Below the pieces are notes generated by a model that worked only from the letters and a program-made list of their open reading frames with translations, made no database searches and had not been told where the DNA came from. 64,000 bases of DNA, from assembly GCA_020719045.1 (NCBI GenBank), contig DYQY01000007.1, positions 1 to 64,000 on the forward strand, read 5' to 3'. This document shows, one piece after another, positions 38,270 through 48,255 of this stretch (positions are counted from its first letter, which is position 1; each line of letters opens with the position of its first letter). Source of the DNA: Candidatus Termititenax sp. Its GTDB lineage: Bacteria; Margulisbacteria; Riflemargulisbacteria; GWF2-35-9; DYQY01. A program made the position numbers and the translations under genes.

Positions 38270-41234
38270 TTATCTCCCTAAGAATCTTACCCCATTCATC
38301 TTTGCTACAAGGCAAGTAAGCACTCAAAATTAACTTATCTCCCTTTGTAGCTAAGCTAAATGTTATTGCCGATGGCCAAGTATTATTTGTCCATTTGCCA
38401 TCAATCGTACTATATAATTCTGTGCTCTCATCTACTTCCGTTCTGTAATGAAAAACAATAAAAGGCTCCAAAAGTTCTTTTTTCAAACTTACATTACTAG
38501 TGCCCTCATGAATTGTTGGATGCTTATACATATAGTTTAACCACTTTAAAGATTTAAAATTAGTAAGTGTTTTCGCCGCTTTTTTACGAATAAAATTTAT
38601 CTCATCAAATAACTCTTCTACATTCATGCCTTTTCTGAACACACAAGGAATAAAATCTGTAAATTCACCTATTGTTTTTACAAATCTACCTTCCTGATAT
38701 GCTCTTGTATCTTGAACCATAAAAAAAGGAGTATCAATATCAATCAACATTTTTGTTATCTTACTAAATATTTCTAACGACTGCATCAAACTATCCTGAT
38801 TGTCTTCTAAATCGAAAGCATGCTCATATAATGATAGATTATTCAATAGATACTTTGGAAAATCTGAGACTGCTCTATTAAATTCATCCAACTTAAACTC
38901 ACGAACAATCTCCTCTTCATTTAATAATGAACAATTTCTTAGCAACTTCAAATATTCTTCATACTGGACATTATTACCAATAGACCCTAAAAAGAAATAA
39001 CTTTTTAAAATATCAGCACCAACCTTATTATGAATAGACTCATCCATGCAAAAAACAAACAAATATCTAGTGTTAGTTACTCTAACGAAAATATGTCTAT
39101 AAGGAAAATCCTTCAATCTATCTTTGGCTAAATAATACTCTTTAATAAAAGGCAACATCTTCATTATTTGTGCTTCATTCAAACTCAATTCACTTAAATC
39201 TATCACCACTGAAGATACTTTATCCGGCATTTTAAAAACTGCCCAATAAAACTTATTGTGATTAGTAACCAAAGACGCTCGTAACAATTGCTGTTCACTC
39301 AACAAACAATTATGTCTCTCATTCAAAACATCAAACGAATAATCATTGCACCAGAGATAATCTATACTATACTTCTCGCGATACATATTTCTAAAGTTTA
39401 ACCTCCAAGGTTCAAGGTCTATTCTATCTTCAATACCACTTTCAATAAGTCTGTTAAAATATTCAATCTCCCTCTGCCTCAATTCCGACAATTTTGTCTT
39501 GATAAAGTCAGCTACTAGTGGCTTATCTTTTGTGCTATATTTATATGCAACCTCTTTTGATCCAGACGAGCTAACTAGCCTCAAAAAAGAGGTAATACTG
39601 TCTGCGGAATACATGTCAGCTATCTTTGTAGAAAAACCTATTTTCTGAAGCTTGTACATAATTCTAATCATCGACAATGAGTCAGCACCTTGCTCAACAA
39701 TACTTTTATCCATTACTATTTTTTTCCCTAAAACATCTTCTATTATTAATATAATCTGATTTGACCACGAATTATCCGAATTACTCAACTCATTTTGTTT
39801 CCAAAATAAACTAATTAACGCTTGCCTATCAATTTTTCCACCAATCGTCTTCGGCAATATCTCAAAATATAATATATCAGAAGGAATCATTTGTTCTGCT
39901 AATTTTGACTTCATCTCTGCAAAGAGAACCTTTCTATCTACTTCTGAAACTATAAAAATAACCAGTCTCGGAACGAAAATACTCTGACTAACATTTAGTA
40001 CAACAGCCTCTTTAACACCATTAATTTCTAACGAAACTCTGTTAATTTCAGCTAACTCTATTCTATAACCATTTACCTGTACTTGGTCATCTTCCCTACC
40101 CAAGAACAATAAATCTCCAGAAGACATTTTTTGCACCATGTCTCCAGTTCGATACCATTTCTTATCTTTTATGAATACAAACTTTTCCTCATTCATCTTT
40201 TCGTCTAGATAACCAAACGATACGCCCTCTCCGGCAATCAATAACTCGCCTCTGATCTCTTCTTGAACTTCAACTAAACTATCGTTTACTACCAAAACCT
40301 GTGTGTTTTTTAAAGGAGAACCTATTAACATTTGTGACCTAATACCCTCTAACTCAGCCATACTCTTTGCTTCATATACAACACTTTCTATCGTACACTC
40401 AGTTAATCCATATCCATTTATAACTCTAGCCTTAGGAAAACTCACTACTGCCCAACCAAAATCACTTCTTGAACATGCTTCTCCTCCAAAAATAATCTGC
40501 CTAATAAAGTCTGTATTTATTAAACTCGTTTTTGTTGCCTCAAGCAACAATCTTATATAGGATGGCGTTGATTCAACAATATTTGGTTTATATATATTAA
40601 TTATTTCCACCAAATAGCTAAGATTTAATTTGTCTTCCTTGTTAACAATAATCAATGTTCCAGCCCAAAAAAGTGATTTAATAAGGTTTCCAATGAACAT
40701 ATCTGTACTTATACTAGATAACTGTAAAACCTTGGGGGAAAAAGAATCCAATTTATAAAAATCTTGCCAGGCATCCATTAAACTTACAATATTGTCATAA
40801 CTAATCTGAACAGCTTTCGGAGTACCTGTCGAGCCAGAAGTAAACATTAAGTATGCTATTCTTTTTCCAAAATTAACACTTTCTTTTCCCGATAATTTTT
40901 TATGAAAAATCCCATCATTTTCCGCTATAATCAATTTAACTTTTGCTTGCTCTACATAAAAATCAATTCTTAATTCTGGAGTATCTTCATCTATAGTTAT
41001 CACAGTAGCACCTATTCTCCAAATAGCCAAAAAATAGGCTACAGCCATAAACGAGCATCTCATCTTTAAGGCTACAATATCACCTTCATTAATCCCCAAG
41101 CTTACAATTTCTTTGTAAATAACTTCTATTGTTTCCAAAAGATATTTATATGTATACTCTTTCTTTGCATAAATAATCGCAACCGATTCTGGATTACAGT
41201 TCGCTTTTTCTTCAAATTTCTTAAAAAATACCAT
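38253..41234 (-). CDS. NRPS, domains A-T-C*
   Basis: A motifs LMFTSGSTGTPKAV, NGYGLTE, YRTGDMV, GGKIDRQAL; carrier EQGADSLSMI; C-terminal condensation-like region with DESIHNKVG in place of HHxxxDG. Confidence 0.9.
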   Translation of the reverse strand: MVFFKKFEEKANCNPESVAIIYAKKEYTYKYLLETIEVIYKEIVSLGINEGDIVALKMRCSFMAVAYFLAIWRIGATVITIDEDTPELRIDFYVEQAKVKLIIAENDGIFHKKLSGKESVNFGKRIAYLMFTSGSTGTPKAVQISYDNIVSLMDAWQDFYKLDSFSPKVLQLSSISTDMFIGNLIKSLFWAGTLIIVNKEDKLNLSYLVEIINIYKPNIVESTPSYIRLLLEATKTSLINTDFIRQIIFGGEACSRSDFGWAVVSFPKARVINGYGLTECTIESVVYEAKSMAELEGIRSQMLIGSPLKNTQVLVVNDSLVEVQEEIRGELLIAGEGVSFGYLDEKMNEEKFVFIKDKKWYRTGDMVQKMSSGDLLFLGREDDQVQVNGYRIELAEINRVSLEINGVKEAVVLNVSQSIFVPRLVIFIVSEVDRKVLFAEMKSKLAEQMIPSDILYFEILPKTIGGKIDRQALISLFWKQNELSNSDNSWSNQIILIIEDVLGKKIVMDKSIVEQGADSLSMIRIMYKLQKIGFSTKIADMYSADSITSFLRLVSSSGSKEVAYKYSTKDKPLVADFIKTKLSELRQREIEYFNRLIESGIEDRIDLEPWRLNFRNMYREKYSIDYLWCNDYSFDVLNERHNCLLSEQQLLRASLVTNHNKFYWAVFKMPDKVSSVVIDLSELSLNEAQIMKMLPFIKEYYLAKDRLKDFPYRHIFVRVTNTRYLFVFCMDESIHNKVGADILKSYFFLGSIGNNVQYEEYLKLLRNCSLLNEEEIVREFKLDEFNRAVSDFPKYLLNNLSLYEHAFDLEDNQDSLMQSLEIFSKITKMLIDIDTPFFMVQDTRAYQEGRFVKTIGEFTDFIPCVFRKGMNVEELFDEINFIRKKAAKTLTNFKSLKWLNYMYKHPTIHEGTSNVSLKKELLEPFIVFHYRTEVDESTELYSTIDGKWTNNTWPSAITFSLATKGDKLILSAYLPCSKDEWGKILREINDGKV

Positions 41235-41278
41235 TTTATTATGCCTCGATAACCCTTTTTGTTAATCTAAATAATATA

Positions 41279-44200
41279 TCACTGAGGATCTCTAATTTCA
41301 GTATACTTAGTTTCAAATGCCTGTCTAATCTCATTTGCATTGACTTGATAAGGAAATCTAATAAAAACCTCACAAACGCCATCTACTACTGTTACATTAA
41401 AGCTTATACCATATAGCCATCTATTTATAGCACTTTGATCATCACTAAAAACTTCATCTATACTTATATCCCCTTGTTTAAAATTAAACAAAAGCAGTCT
41501 GTTTGTCTCTTCTAATTTGCCAACTATTTGCTTAACTCTCCTTGAGAACGGATTACTCTTTAAATTTTTGTTAAATAATAGATTCTTAAAATGAATACCA
41601 TTTTGATTAACAACTTCCAAAATCGAATGAATATTTACTATATTATCTTCAGCTGACAAAGTAGTATCCACTATAACTGGAACCCCATCAATAAATGCTC
41701 CGATACTATTCGCAAGGGATTCTGCATCAAAAAACCTTGTGTTATGAAGCATAATTATTGGAATATTTGTAAAAGGGAAATGACTCTTTGCAAACACCAA
41801 AAACAAATTCATCGCAACATTTAACTCATTAATCTCACTCTTATTTATAACAATTTTGTATCTAAAGGATGAATGCTTTTTTTGCTTACAAATTTTCTTA
41901 GACAAAAACTTAGAATAAATATTAATATGCTTAATAAACTCATCTAGGCTTAACTCCGACAAAAGATTTTCCTGGTTAGATAACCCAGAATTTATTATGA
42001 ATCTATGTATGTATTCCTTGTAACCAATAGACTTAGGATATTCCTTAAACCCATCATTAGCTACACTAATTAAATAATAATTAATAAGCATGTTTCCATA
42101 GTCATCATGAATACTATCATCCATGAAATAGTATAAAAAAGTTTCACTTAGATTAAATTTAACTACAATTGCTCTAAACGTAAACCTTCTTAGATTATTA
42201 TTAGAAGAAAAATATTCATTTAAAACACTATAGACAAAATCGTAGCTTGAAAATACTTCATAACTAGACAAATCTAAAACAGGAATACAGCAGTCACTTT
42301 CAGAAAAAATCTCCCAACTATATTTCATTAACCCATTTTTTACTAAACCAGCCCGAAGTAAATCATTTTTACTCATTAACTCACTTATTGCTCTACTTAT
42401 TTCTAAAATTTTATTATCATCAATCCTAATCAGCGAAACAAAATAGACATTTCTATAAAACTTCCTTAAGTCACTAGAATACAAAGGATCCTCTAATTTA
42501 TAAGAAACACCACCAGAAATAAGTTTATTAAACAATTCTACCTCTTGTTTATTTACTTTTACCAGCAACTCCTTTGCCTTATTAGCATCAATAACTTTGT
42601 AATCCTTATCCATCAAATATTGTGGTTGAATATTATTAGAAAATCTCTGCTTACAAAAGTCTATTATTCCCTGTTTATTCAAAAAACTCTTGTCTTCAGA
42701 CACATACAAATAGCTAATTTTTTTGGAAAGTTTTTCATTATATACATTCTTTACCAAAACACCTTCACCAAAACACCTTAACAAAACAACATTAGCTCTG
42801 TCTAAATCACTAATTTTATCTCGCACAATAAATGTGCTGTAAAAATCCTCTAAAGAAAAACTTCTATATATATCAAGATAACTACACTTATAGCCTAATC
42901 CATTTAGTTTGGAAGCTATTTTAATTGCTTCTAATGAGTCAGCTCCCATCTGAATAAAACTCATTGATGCAACAAACTTCGCGCCTAAGACTTCCTTCCA
43001 CACGCTTAATACTAGACTCTTATCAAAGGACAAAATGTCCCCTTCAGGCAATTTACTTACTGGAATAATTAATTTCATCTCAGCTAGTATCTTTCTATCC
43101 ACCTTACCATTAGCTGATATTGGCATTTCATCTAACCTACAAAAAAAGTTAGGCACCATATAGTCTGGCAACAACTCCTTTAACCTTAGCACAAAGTTTA
43201 TATGTGATATTTCCTTGCTAGACTGATAATAGGCAACTATTACTTTACTATCATACACATCTTTTGTAACAACTATAGCTTTTACATGAAAAAGCTTCTC
43301 GATACATGATTCTATTTCACCTGGTTCAACTCTGTATCCACGTACCTTTATTTGAAAATCCTTTCTGCCAATAAACTGTATATTCCCATCACTGAGTAGT
43401 CTAACTAAATCACCAGTTCGATAAACTCTACCAATATCGTCGATATCTATAAACTTTTGCTTTGTTAACTCACTAGAAGTATATCCAGCAGCTAACCCAT
43501 AACCATAAATAATTAGCTCTCCATCTACTCCTACACCGACCTGCCTTAAATCCTCATCTAGGACATACATTTTTGTATTTCTAAATGGCTTTCCAATTGG
43601 CAAGTTCCCATATAATGGCAATTTGCAATCTTTGCATAAAAAATAATCGCTACTATAGATTGCAGCCTCAGATACCCCATATGAATTTATTACCATTGCT
43701 CTATTCAGATACCTTGCATTTAGTTTCCTAAAATCCTCGACAGAGCAAATATCCGACCCAACTACGACTAACTTTATGGTACTATCGTCAACATTTTGCT
43801 TTTCCATATAACCCACCAATAATGAAATTAACGAAGGTGTGGAATCTAAAACATTCACATTATAGTCTTCTATCATACGTGAAAGTGAACTAAGGCTGTG
43901 TCTCTCATCCTCAGTGGGGAGAACCAAGGTACCACCAGTGCAGACAGTCTTTAAGTAATTTCCAATAAACACATCATGTGCAAATGAAGATGTCTGCAAA
44001 AGCACAAACTCTTCTCCAACAATTTTGTATTTAAACTCCCACGCTTCTAATACATTCACAACAGCTCTGTGCGTATTTATTACGCCTTTAGGTTCACCTG
44101 TAGATCCAGAGGTATAAACCATATAACAAGGTGAATAATCTTCAACATGCTCTTTAGTAAAAATCTGAAAAGAATCTGTGATACTCTCAAACAATACTTG

Positions 44201-45889
44201 TTTACATACAACATCCAATAAGCTATCAGTTACCAATAACATACTTTTGCTATCCTCAATAATCTTCTGTATTCTCTGGAGTGGGTCATTTTTGCTAATT
44301 GGTAAAAAAACAGCCCCACACAAAAATATTCCTGTAATACAAGCTATCATGTCTACCGAATAATCCATGATAACAGCGACTCTATCACCAACCTTAACTC
44401 CTTGGCTTTGCAAATATCCTGAAACCCTGTAAGATATCTCAAAAAGTTGATCATATGAATATGACCTTCCATTACAAATGACAGCTGTGTTTATATGCTT
44501 TCTGTTTGCTACATCCTCTAACACAGAACATAAATTGTCTTTATATAGAATTGCTTCAGTATCATTCATTTTTCTAATAATCTCTTGCTCAATATTTGTT
44601 AAAATTCTAATGTCTTTTAAATTACTAAAGCTTTCACTTATTATCTGATTAAAAAACAATCTGAACTTCTGAACAAATATTTCCATATCTTCTTCAGAGA
44701 AAAGACTCTCATCAAAGTACATACTCATAACTACTTTTTTTTGTATTTGGAATTCTCTTACTCGAACATCCAATGAACATTGAATCATCCCGTTAAATAA
44801 CGTGATAACTTCTGAGGAAAATCCTCCCGTTAGATAATTATGGTCATGAGGTTCATATGAAAAATTAATTGATTCTCCAAGGTCATATCCCTCAGAAATC
44901 GCTCCTTCATAAAACTCCTTCCAAGAACACTTCTGGTGCCGATAACCTTCTTTTAAATCGTTTGAAATACTTGCAAATAAAGAGCTTAAATTGTCACCTA
45001 TTTCAACCATAACAGGCGCAATACTAGCAAAACAACCTAAGCTACATTTTTGTGGCTTTGACAATCTATTCTGAAGCCGAACATTTAATAAAACCTTGTT
45101 TCTAGATGTCCTAGCTCTAATAATTAACATAAACACAGCAATAAAGAAATTAAAAATACTTATATTATTCTCACTGCAATACCTTAAAATTGTTGCATAC
45201 TCCTCTGAATCTATCTCTACCTCTTTTGCAATTGCAGAAGCGACTATATTCTTTCGCTTTATATTTGAAGCTGACCAGTTGTACTCTTTGAGTAACTTAA
45301 CTTTATCTTTCCAAAACTTGCTATCACTTATATATTTTGCAGAATTAAAATACTCCTTATCTTGGTCTAAAAATTCAAAAAAAGAAAAATTGTGTGAAGG
45401 AGAAAACGCACTTCGTTTAATCTTGTCGTAATACTCAGCTATCTTATGTGCCGTTATTGCAATACTAAACCCATCAGCAATTAAGTGACTATACACTGAA
45501 TAACAATAGGAATTATTATCCGTTAACAAAATTCCTATCTCAAACAACTTACCACTCTGTAAATCAAATGGAGTCTTCATTCGATTTGCCACCCAGTCTT
45601 CGCAAGCTTTTTCTGGATTAATCTCATTACTAAAGTCTCTAACAACTACCTCAGTCTCTATATCAGCAACCTCTTGTAAGTATTCACCATTCTCATTGCG
45701 CACAAAAAATGTTTTAAGGATATTATTTTCTTCACACACTGCTCGCACAGCTCTTCTAAATATTGCATAATCCATTCTGCCATGAATAAAAATATACCCA
45801 CCAATATTTAAGTGTGGAGAATCAATAGCTAAAAACTGTTCATTTAAATATTGTTTCTGGATGTAACTTAAAGGAAATCTGTTTGCCAT
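41279..45889 (-). CDS. NRPS, domains C-A-T-C*
   Basis: C domain YSHLIADGFS; A motifs MVYTSGSTGEPKGV, NSYGVSE, YRTGDLV, NGKVDRKIL; carrier MGADSLEAI; C-terminal condensation-like region with DDSIHDDYG. Confidence 0.92.
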   Translation of the reverse strand: MANRFPLSYIQKQYLNEQFLAIDSPHLNIGGYIFIHGRMDYAIFRRAVRAVCEENNILKTFFVRNENGEYLQEVADIETEVVVRDFSNEINPEKACEDWVANRMKTPFDLQSGKLFEIGILLTDNNSYCYSVYSHLIADGFSIAITAHKIAEYYDKIKRSAFSPSHNFSFFEFLDQDKEYFNSAKYISDSKFWKDKVKLLKEYNWSASNIKRKNIVASAIAKEVEIDSEEYATILRYCSENNISIFNFFIAVFMLIIRARTSRNKVLLNVRLQNRLSKPQKCSLGCFASIAPVMVEIGDNLSSLFASISNDLKEGYRHQKCSWKEFYEGAISEGYDLGESINFSYEPHDHNYLTGGFSSEVITLFNGMIQCSLDVRVREFQIQKKVVMSMYFDESLFSEEDMEIFVQKFRLFFNQIISESFSNLKDIRILTNIEQEIIRKMNDTEAILYKDNLCSVLEDVANRKHINTAVICNGRSYSYDQLFEISYRVSGYLQSQGVKVGDRVAVIMDYSVDMIACITGIFLCGAVFLPISKNDPLQRIQKIIEDSKSMLLVTDSLLDVVCKQVLFESITDSFQIFTKEHVEDYSPCYMVYTSGSTGEPKGVINTHRAVVNVLEAWEFKYKIVGEEFVLLQTSSFAHDVFIGNYLKTVCTGGTLVLPTEDERHSLSSLSRMIEDYNVNVLDSTPSLISLLVGYMEKQNVDDSTIKLVVVGSDICSVEDFRKLNARYLNRAMVINSYGVSEAAIYSSDYFLCKDCKLPLYGNLPIGKPFRNTKMYVLDEDLRQVGVGVDGELIIYGYGLAAGYTSSELTKQKFIDIDDIGRVYRTGDLVRLLSDGNIQFIGRKDFQIKVRGYRVEPGEIESCIEKLFHVKAIVVTKDVYDSKVIVAYYQSSKEISHINFVLRLKELLPDYMVPNFFCRLDEMPISANGKVDRKILAEMKLIIPVSKLPEGDILSFDKSLVLSVWKEVLGAKFVASMSFIQMGADSLEAIKIASKLNGLGYKCSYLDIYRSFSLEDFYSTFIVRDKISDLDRANVVLLRCFGEGVLVKNVYNEKLSKKISYLYVSEDKSFLNKQGIIDFCKQRFSNNIQPQYLMDKDYKVIDANKAKELLVKVNKQEVELFNKLISGGVSYKLEDPLYSSDLRKFYRNVYFVSLIRIDDNKILEISRAISELMSKNDLLRAGLVKNGLMKYSWEIFSESDCCIPVLDLSSYEVFSSYDFVYSVLNEYFSSNNNLRRFTFRAIVVKFNLSETFLYYFMDDSIHDDYGNMLINYYLISVANDGFKEYPKSIGYKEYIHRFIINSGLSNQENLLSELSLDEFIKHINIYSKFLSKKICKQKKHSSFRYKIVINKSEINELNVAMNLFLVFAKSHFPFTNIPIIMLHNTRFFDAESLANSIGAFIDGVPVIVDTTLSAEDNIVNIHSILEVVNQNGIHFKNLLFNKNLKSNPFSRRVKQIVGKLEETNRLLLFNFKQGDISIDEVFSDDQSAINRWLYGISFNVTVVDGVCEVFIRFPYQVNANEIRQAFETKYTEIRDPQ

Positions 45890-45930
45890 ATCTCAATTGT
45901 AATATAGGGTTAAAATATATAAAACAGCTA

Positions 45931-46200
45931 TCAGTATCTTATTTGAAATCCAACATAGTCAGAAACAACGTCTTCTATCTGCCTGAGCTCTTGTATATTA
46001 TCATGAAAATACAAATCTACTGCCCTTATAAAAGATTCTAAACTAAGCTCTTCTCCTTGCGCAAAAGCTTCTACAGTACCGTCTGGAACGTTCCTGACCC
46101 AACCAACGATGTTGTATTTATCAGCTATTTTTTTAACGGTAAATCTAAATCCTACACCCTGAACCTTACCAAAGTATTTCAGTTGGTAAGCATTCTTCAT
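45931..46200 (-). CDS. acyP: acylphosphatase
   Basis: GKVQGVGFRFTVKKIADKYNIVGWVRNVPDGTVEAFAQGE. Confidence 0.92.
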   Translation of the reverse strand: MKNAYQLKYFGKVQGVGFRFTVKKIADKYNIVGWVRNVPDGTVEAFAQGEELSLESFIRAVDLYFHDNIQELRQIEDVVSDYVGFQIRY

Positions 46201-47282
46201 TTAATAATTCCGCCCCCAATAACCACATCTCCATCATAAAAAACAACAGACTGGCCTGGCGTAATTGATAGTTGTGGCTTCTCAAACTTTACAAGCACTT
46301 CACCATCTTCAAGAGGCTCGATATAAGCATTTTCATCTTCATGCTGATACCGAATTTTTGCAGTTATATTCATGGGAATAGTTAATTCTTCTATTGATAT
46401 CCAATTCATATCCTTAGCTCTAAAACTATCACCATATAAATCCTCTTTTGTTCCAACCTGTACCTCGTTATTGTCCTTGTTAATTCCAATAACATAAAGA
46501 GGCTCATGATAAGCAACACCCAATCCTTTTCTTTGACCAATTGTAAAATTAAAATATCCTCTATGTTTACCTAAGACAGCTCCACCAGGGCCAACAATAT
46601 TGCCTTCTTTTGCTTCTATATCAATTATCTGTGAATAATCACCTGAAATAAAATTCTGGCTCTCTGGAATATGCTCAAAACCTAGCTCCTTCTGCTTTGC
46701 AATAAGACGAATATCATCTTTAACCAAACCACCAAGTGGGAACATACACTTTGATAACTGCATTTGCGTTAATCTATATAGAAAATAACTCTGATCTTTC
46801 TTTGGGTCTATTCCCTTTAATAACAAATATCGTCCAGACTTGTCATTGTATTCTGTTCTTACATAATGACCTGTAGCAAATTTGTCCAAATCTGGAGAAT
46901 TCTCAATCACCTTATCAAGCAGCAAACCAAACTTCATTTTCGCATTACAAACAATGCACGGATTTGGGGTTCTACCTTCTTTATACTCATCTGAGAAGTA
47001 TTTTAGAACTATCTCTGCGTATTCTTCTTTAAGGTCTATTACCTGATAAGGAATACCTATCTTGGCACACACCTCTTTGGCTTTCTTAATATCTTGTTCT
47101 TCATCAGGACCAAAACAAGCGTGCTTCCCCTTATACTCTTCCAGTAACTGACCATTCCAAATACTCATAGTTACACCAGTTACATCATATCCCTTGTCCT
47201 TCAACATAGCAGCAGTTACAGATGAATCCACGCCACCACTCATACCAACAAAGACCTTTAAATTCTCTTTACTTAAACTCAC
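46197..47282 (-). CDS. mnmA: tRNA 2-thiouridylase MnmA
   Basis: GMSGGVDSSVTAAMLKDKGYDVTGVTM, TPNPCIVCNAKMKFG. Confidence 0.95.
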   Translation of the reverse strand: MSLSKENLKVFVGMSGGVDSSVTAAMLKDKGYDVTGVTMSIWNGQLLEEYKGKHACFGPDEEQDIKKAKEVCAKIGIPYQVIDLKEEYAEIVLKYFSDEYKEGRTPNPCIVCNAKMKFGLLLDKVIENSPDLDKFATGHYVRTEYNDKSGRYLLLKGIDPKKDQSYFLYRLTQMQLSKCMFPLGGLVKDDIRLIAKQKELGFEHIPESQNFISGDYSQIIDIEAKEGNIVGPGGAVLGKHRGYFNFTIGQRKGLGVAYHEPLYVIGINKDNNEVQVGTKEDLYGDSFRAKDMNWISIEELTIPMNITAKIRYQHEDENAYIEPLEDGEVLVKFEKPQLSITPGQSVVFYDGDVVIGGGIIK

Positions 47283-48249
47283 TTACTGGCTCCAATCCTA
47301 GTTCTCTTAGCATCTGCTTATCGTCTTCTGCCTTATTACCCTTAACTGTAAGATAATTACCCACCAAAATCGAATTTGCTCCTGCCTTAAATATCTCATT
47401 TTGTCTTTCACCCAAACTGCTTTCTCTACCACCGAAAACACCAATTACTTTATTTGGCATCAAAAACCTAAAGGTTGCTATTATTTTTAAAACTTCGTTA
47501 ACTTCCAACTTCTGCGTTTTACCATATATTTTAGTTCCTTCTATTGGGTGCACAATATTTATCGGCACTGAATCAACATCTAACTCGGAAATAGCCATTC
47601 CAAGCTCCACTCTTTGCTTTGCAGTTTCGCCTATCCCAAAAATCCCACCAACACAAACTTTAAGTCCTGCAGACTTTGCATTCTTAATTGTTTCTATTCT
47701 ATCTTGATACATATGCGTATTACACATATTAGGGAAAAAAGATTCAGCTGTTTCTAAATTATGATGGAACTTCTCTAACCCAGCTTCCTTTAATTTCTTT
47801 GCCTGCTCTAAAGATAGTAGCCCCAAAGAAGCGCATTTCTTTACTCCTGAAATATCTTTAACAACATCTAATATTCTTTCCATTTCCTGTGAGCTTGAAA
47901 TATATCCTTTTCCAGATGTAACAATAGAGAAACATCCTGTATCATTTTCTTTTGCAGACTCTACAGCTTGTAAGATTTTCTCTTTAGAAAGTAACGGATA
48001 CTCTTCTACATTTGTTTTATGATGTGCAGATTGTGCACAAAAGGAACAATCCTCACTACATTTACCCGACTTGGCATTAATAATTCCACAAAGGATTACT
48101 TTATTGCCAAAAAACTTCTCTCTAAGTCTGTTAGCGTAATCTAAAAGCTCTGACAAATCGTTATTTGATGTATTAATTAATTCGAAAGCTTCATCAGAAG
48201 TCAACTTCTGACAATTTTCTGATTTAGTATAAATAGAGAACATACTCAT
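47269..48249 (-). CDS. bioB: biotin synthase
   Basis: GKCSEDCSFCAQSAHH; HHNLETAESFFPNMCNTHMYQDR. Confidence 0.95.
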   Translation of the reverse strand: MSMFSIYTKSENCQKLTSDEAFELINTSNNDLSELLDYANRLREKFFGNKVILCGIINAKSGKCSEDCSFCAQSAHHKTNVEEYPLLSKEKILQAVESAKENDTGCFSIVTSGKGYISSSQEMERILDVVKDISGVKKCASLGLLSLEQAKKLKEAGLEKFHHNLETAESFFPNMCNTHMYQDRIETIKNAKSAGLKVCVGGIFGIGETAKQRVELGMAISELDVDSVPINIVHPIEGTKIYGKTQKLEVNEVLKIIATFRFLMPNKVIGVFGGRESSLGERQNEIFKAGANSILVGNYLTVKGNKAEDDKQMLRELGLEPVSEFK

Positions 48250-48255
48250 AATTAA

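Noticed and set aside
45096-45431. Plus-strand 111-aa ORF opposite the first NRPS gene, with others at 42545, 44178, 40303 and 38800
   Set aside because: Antisense to clear NRPS domains; no independent start signals or motifs.
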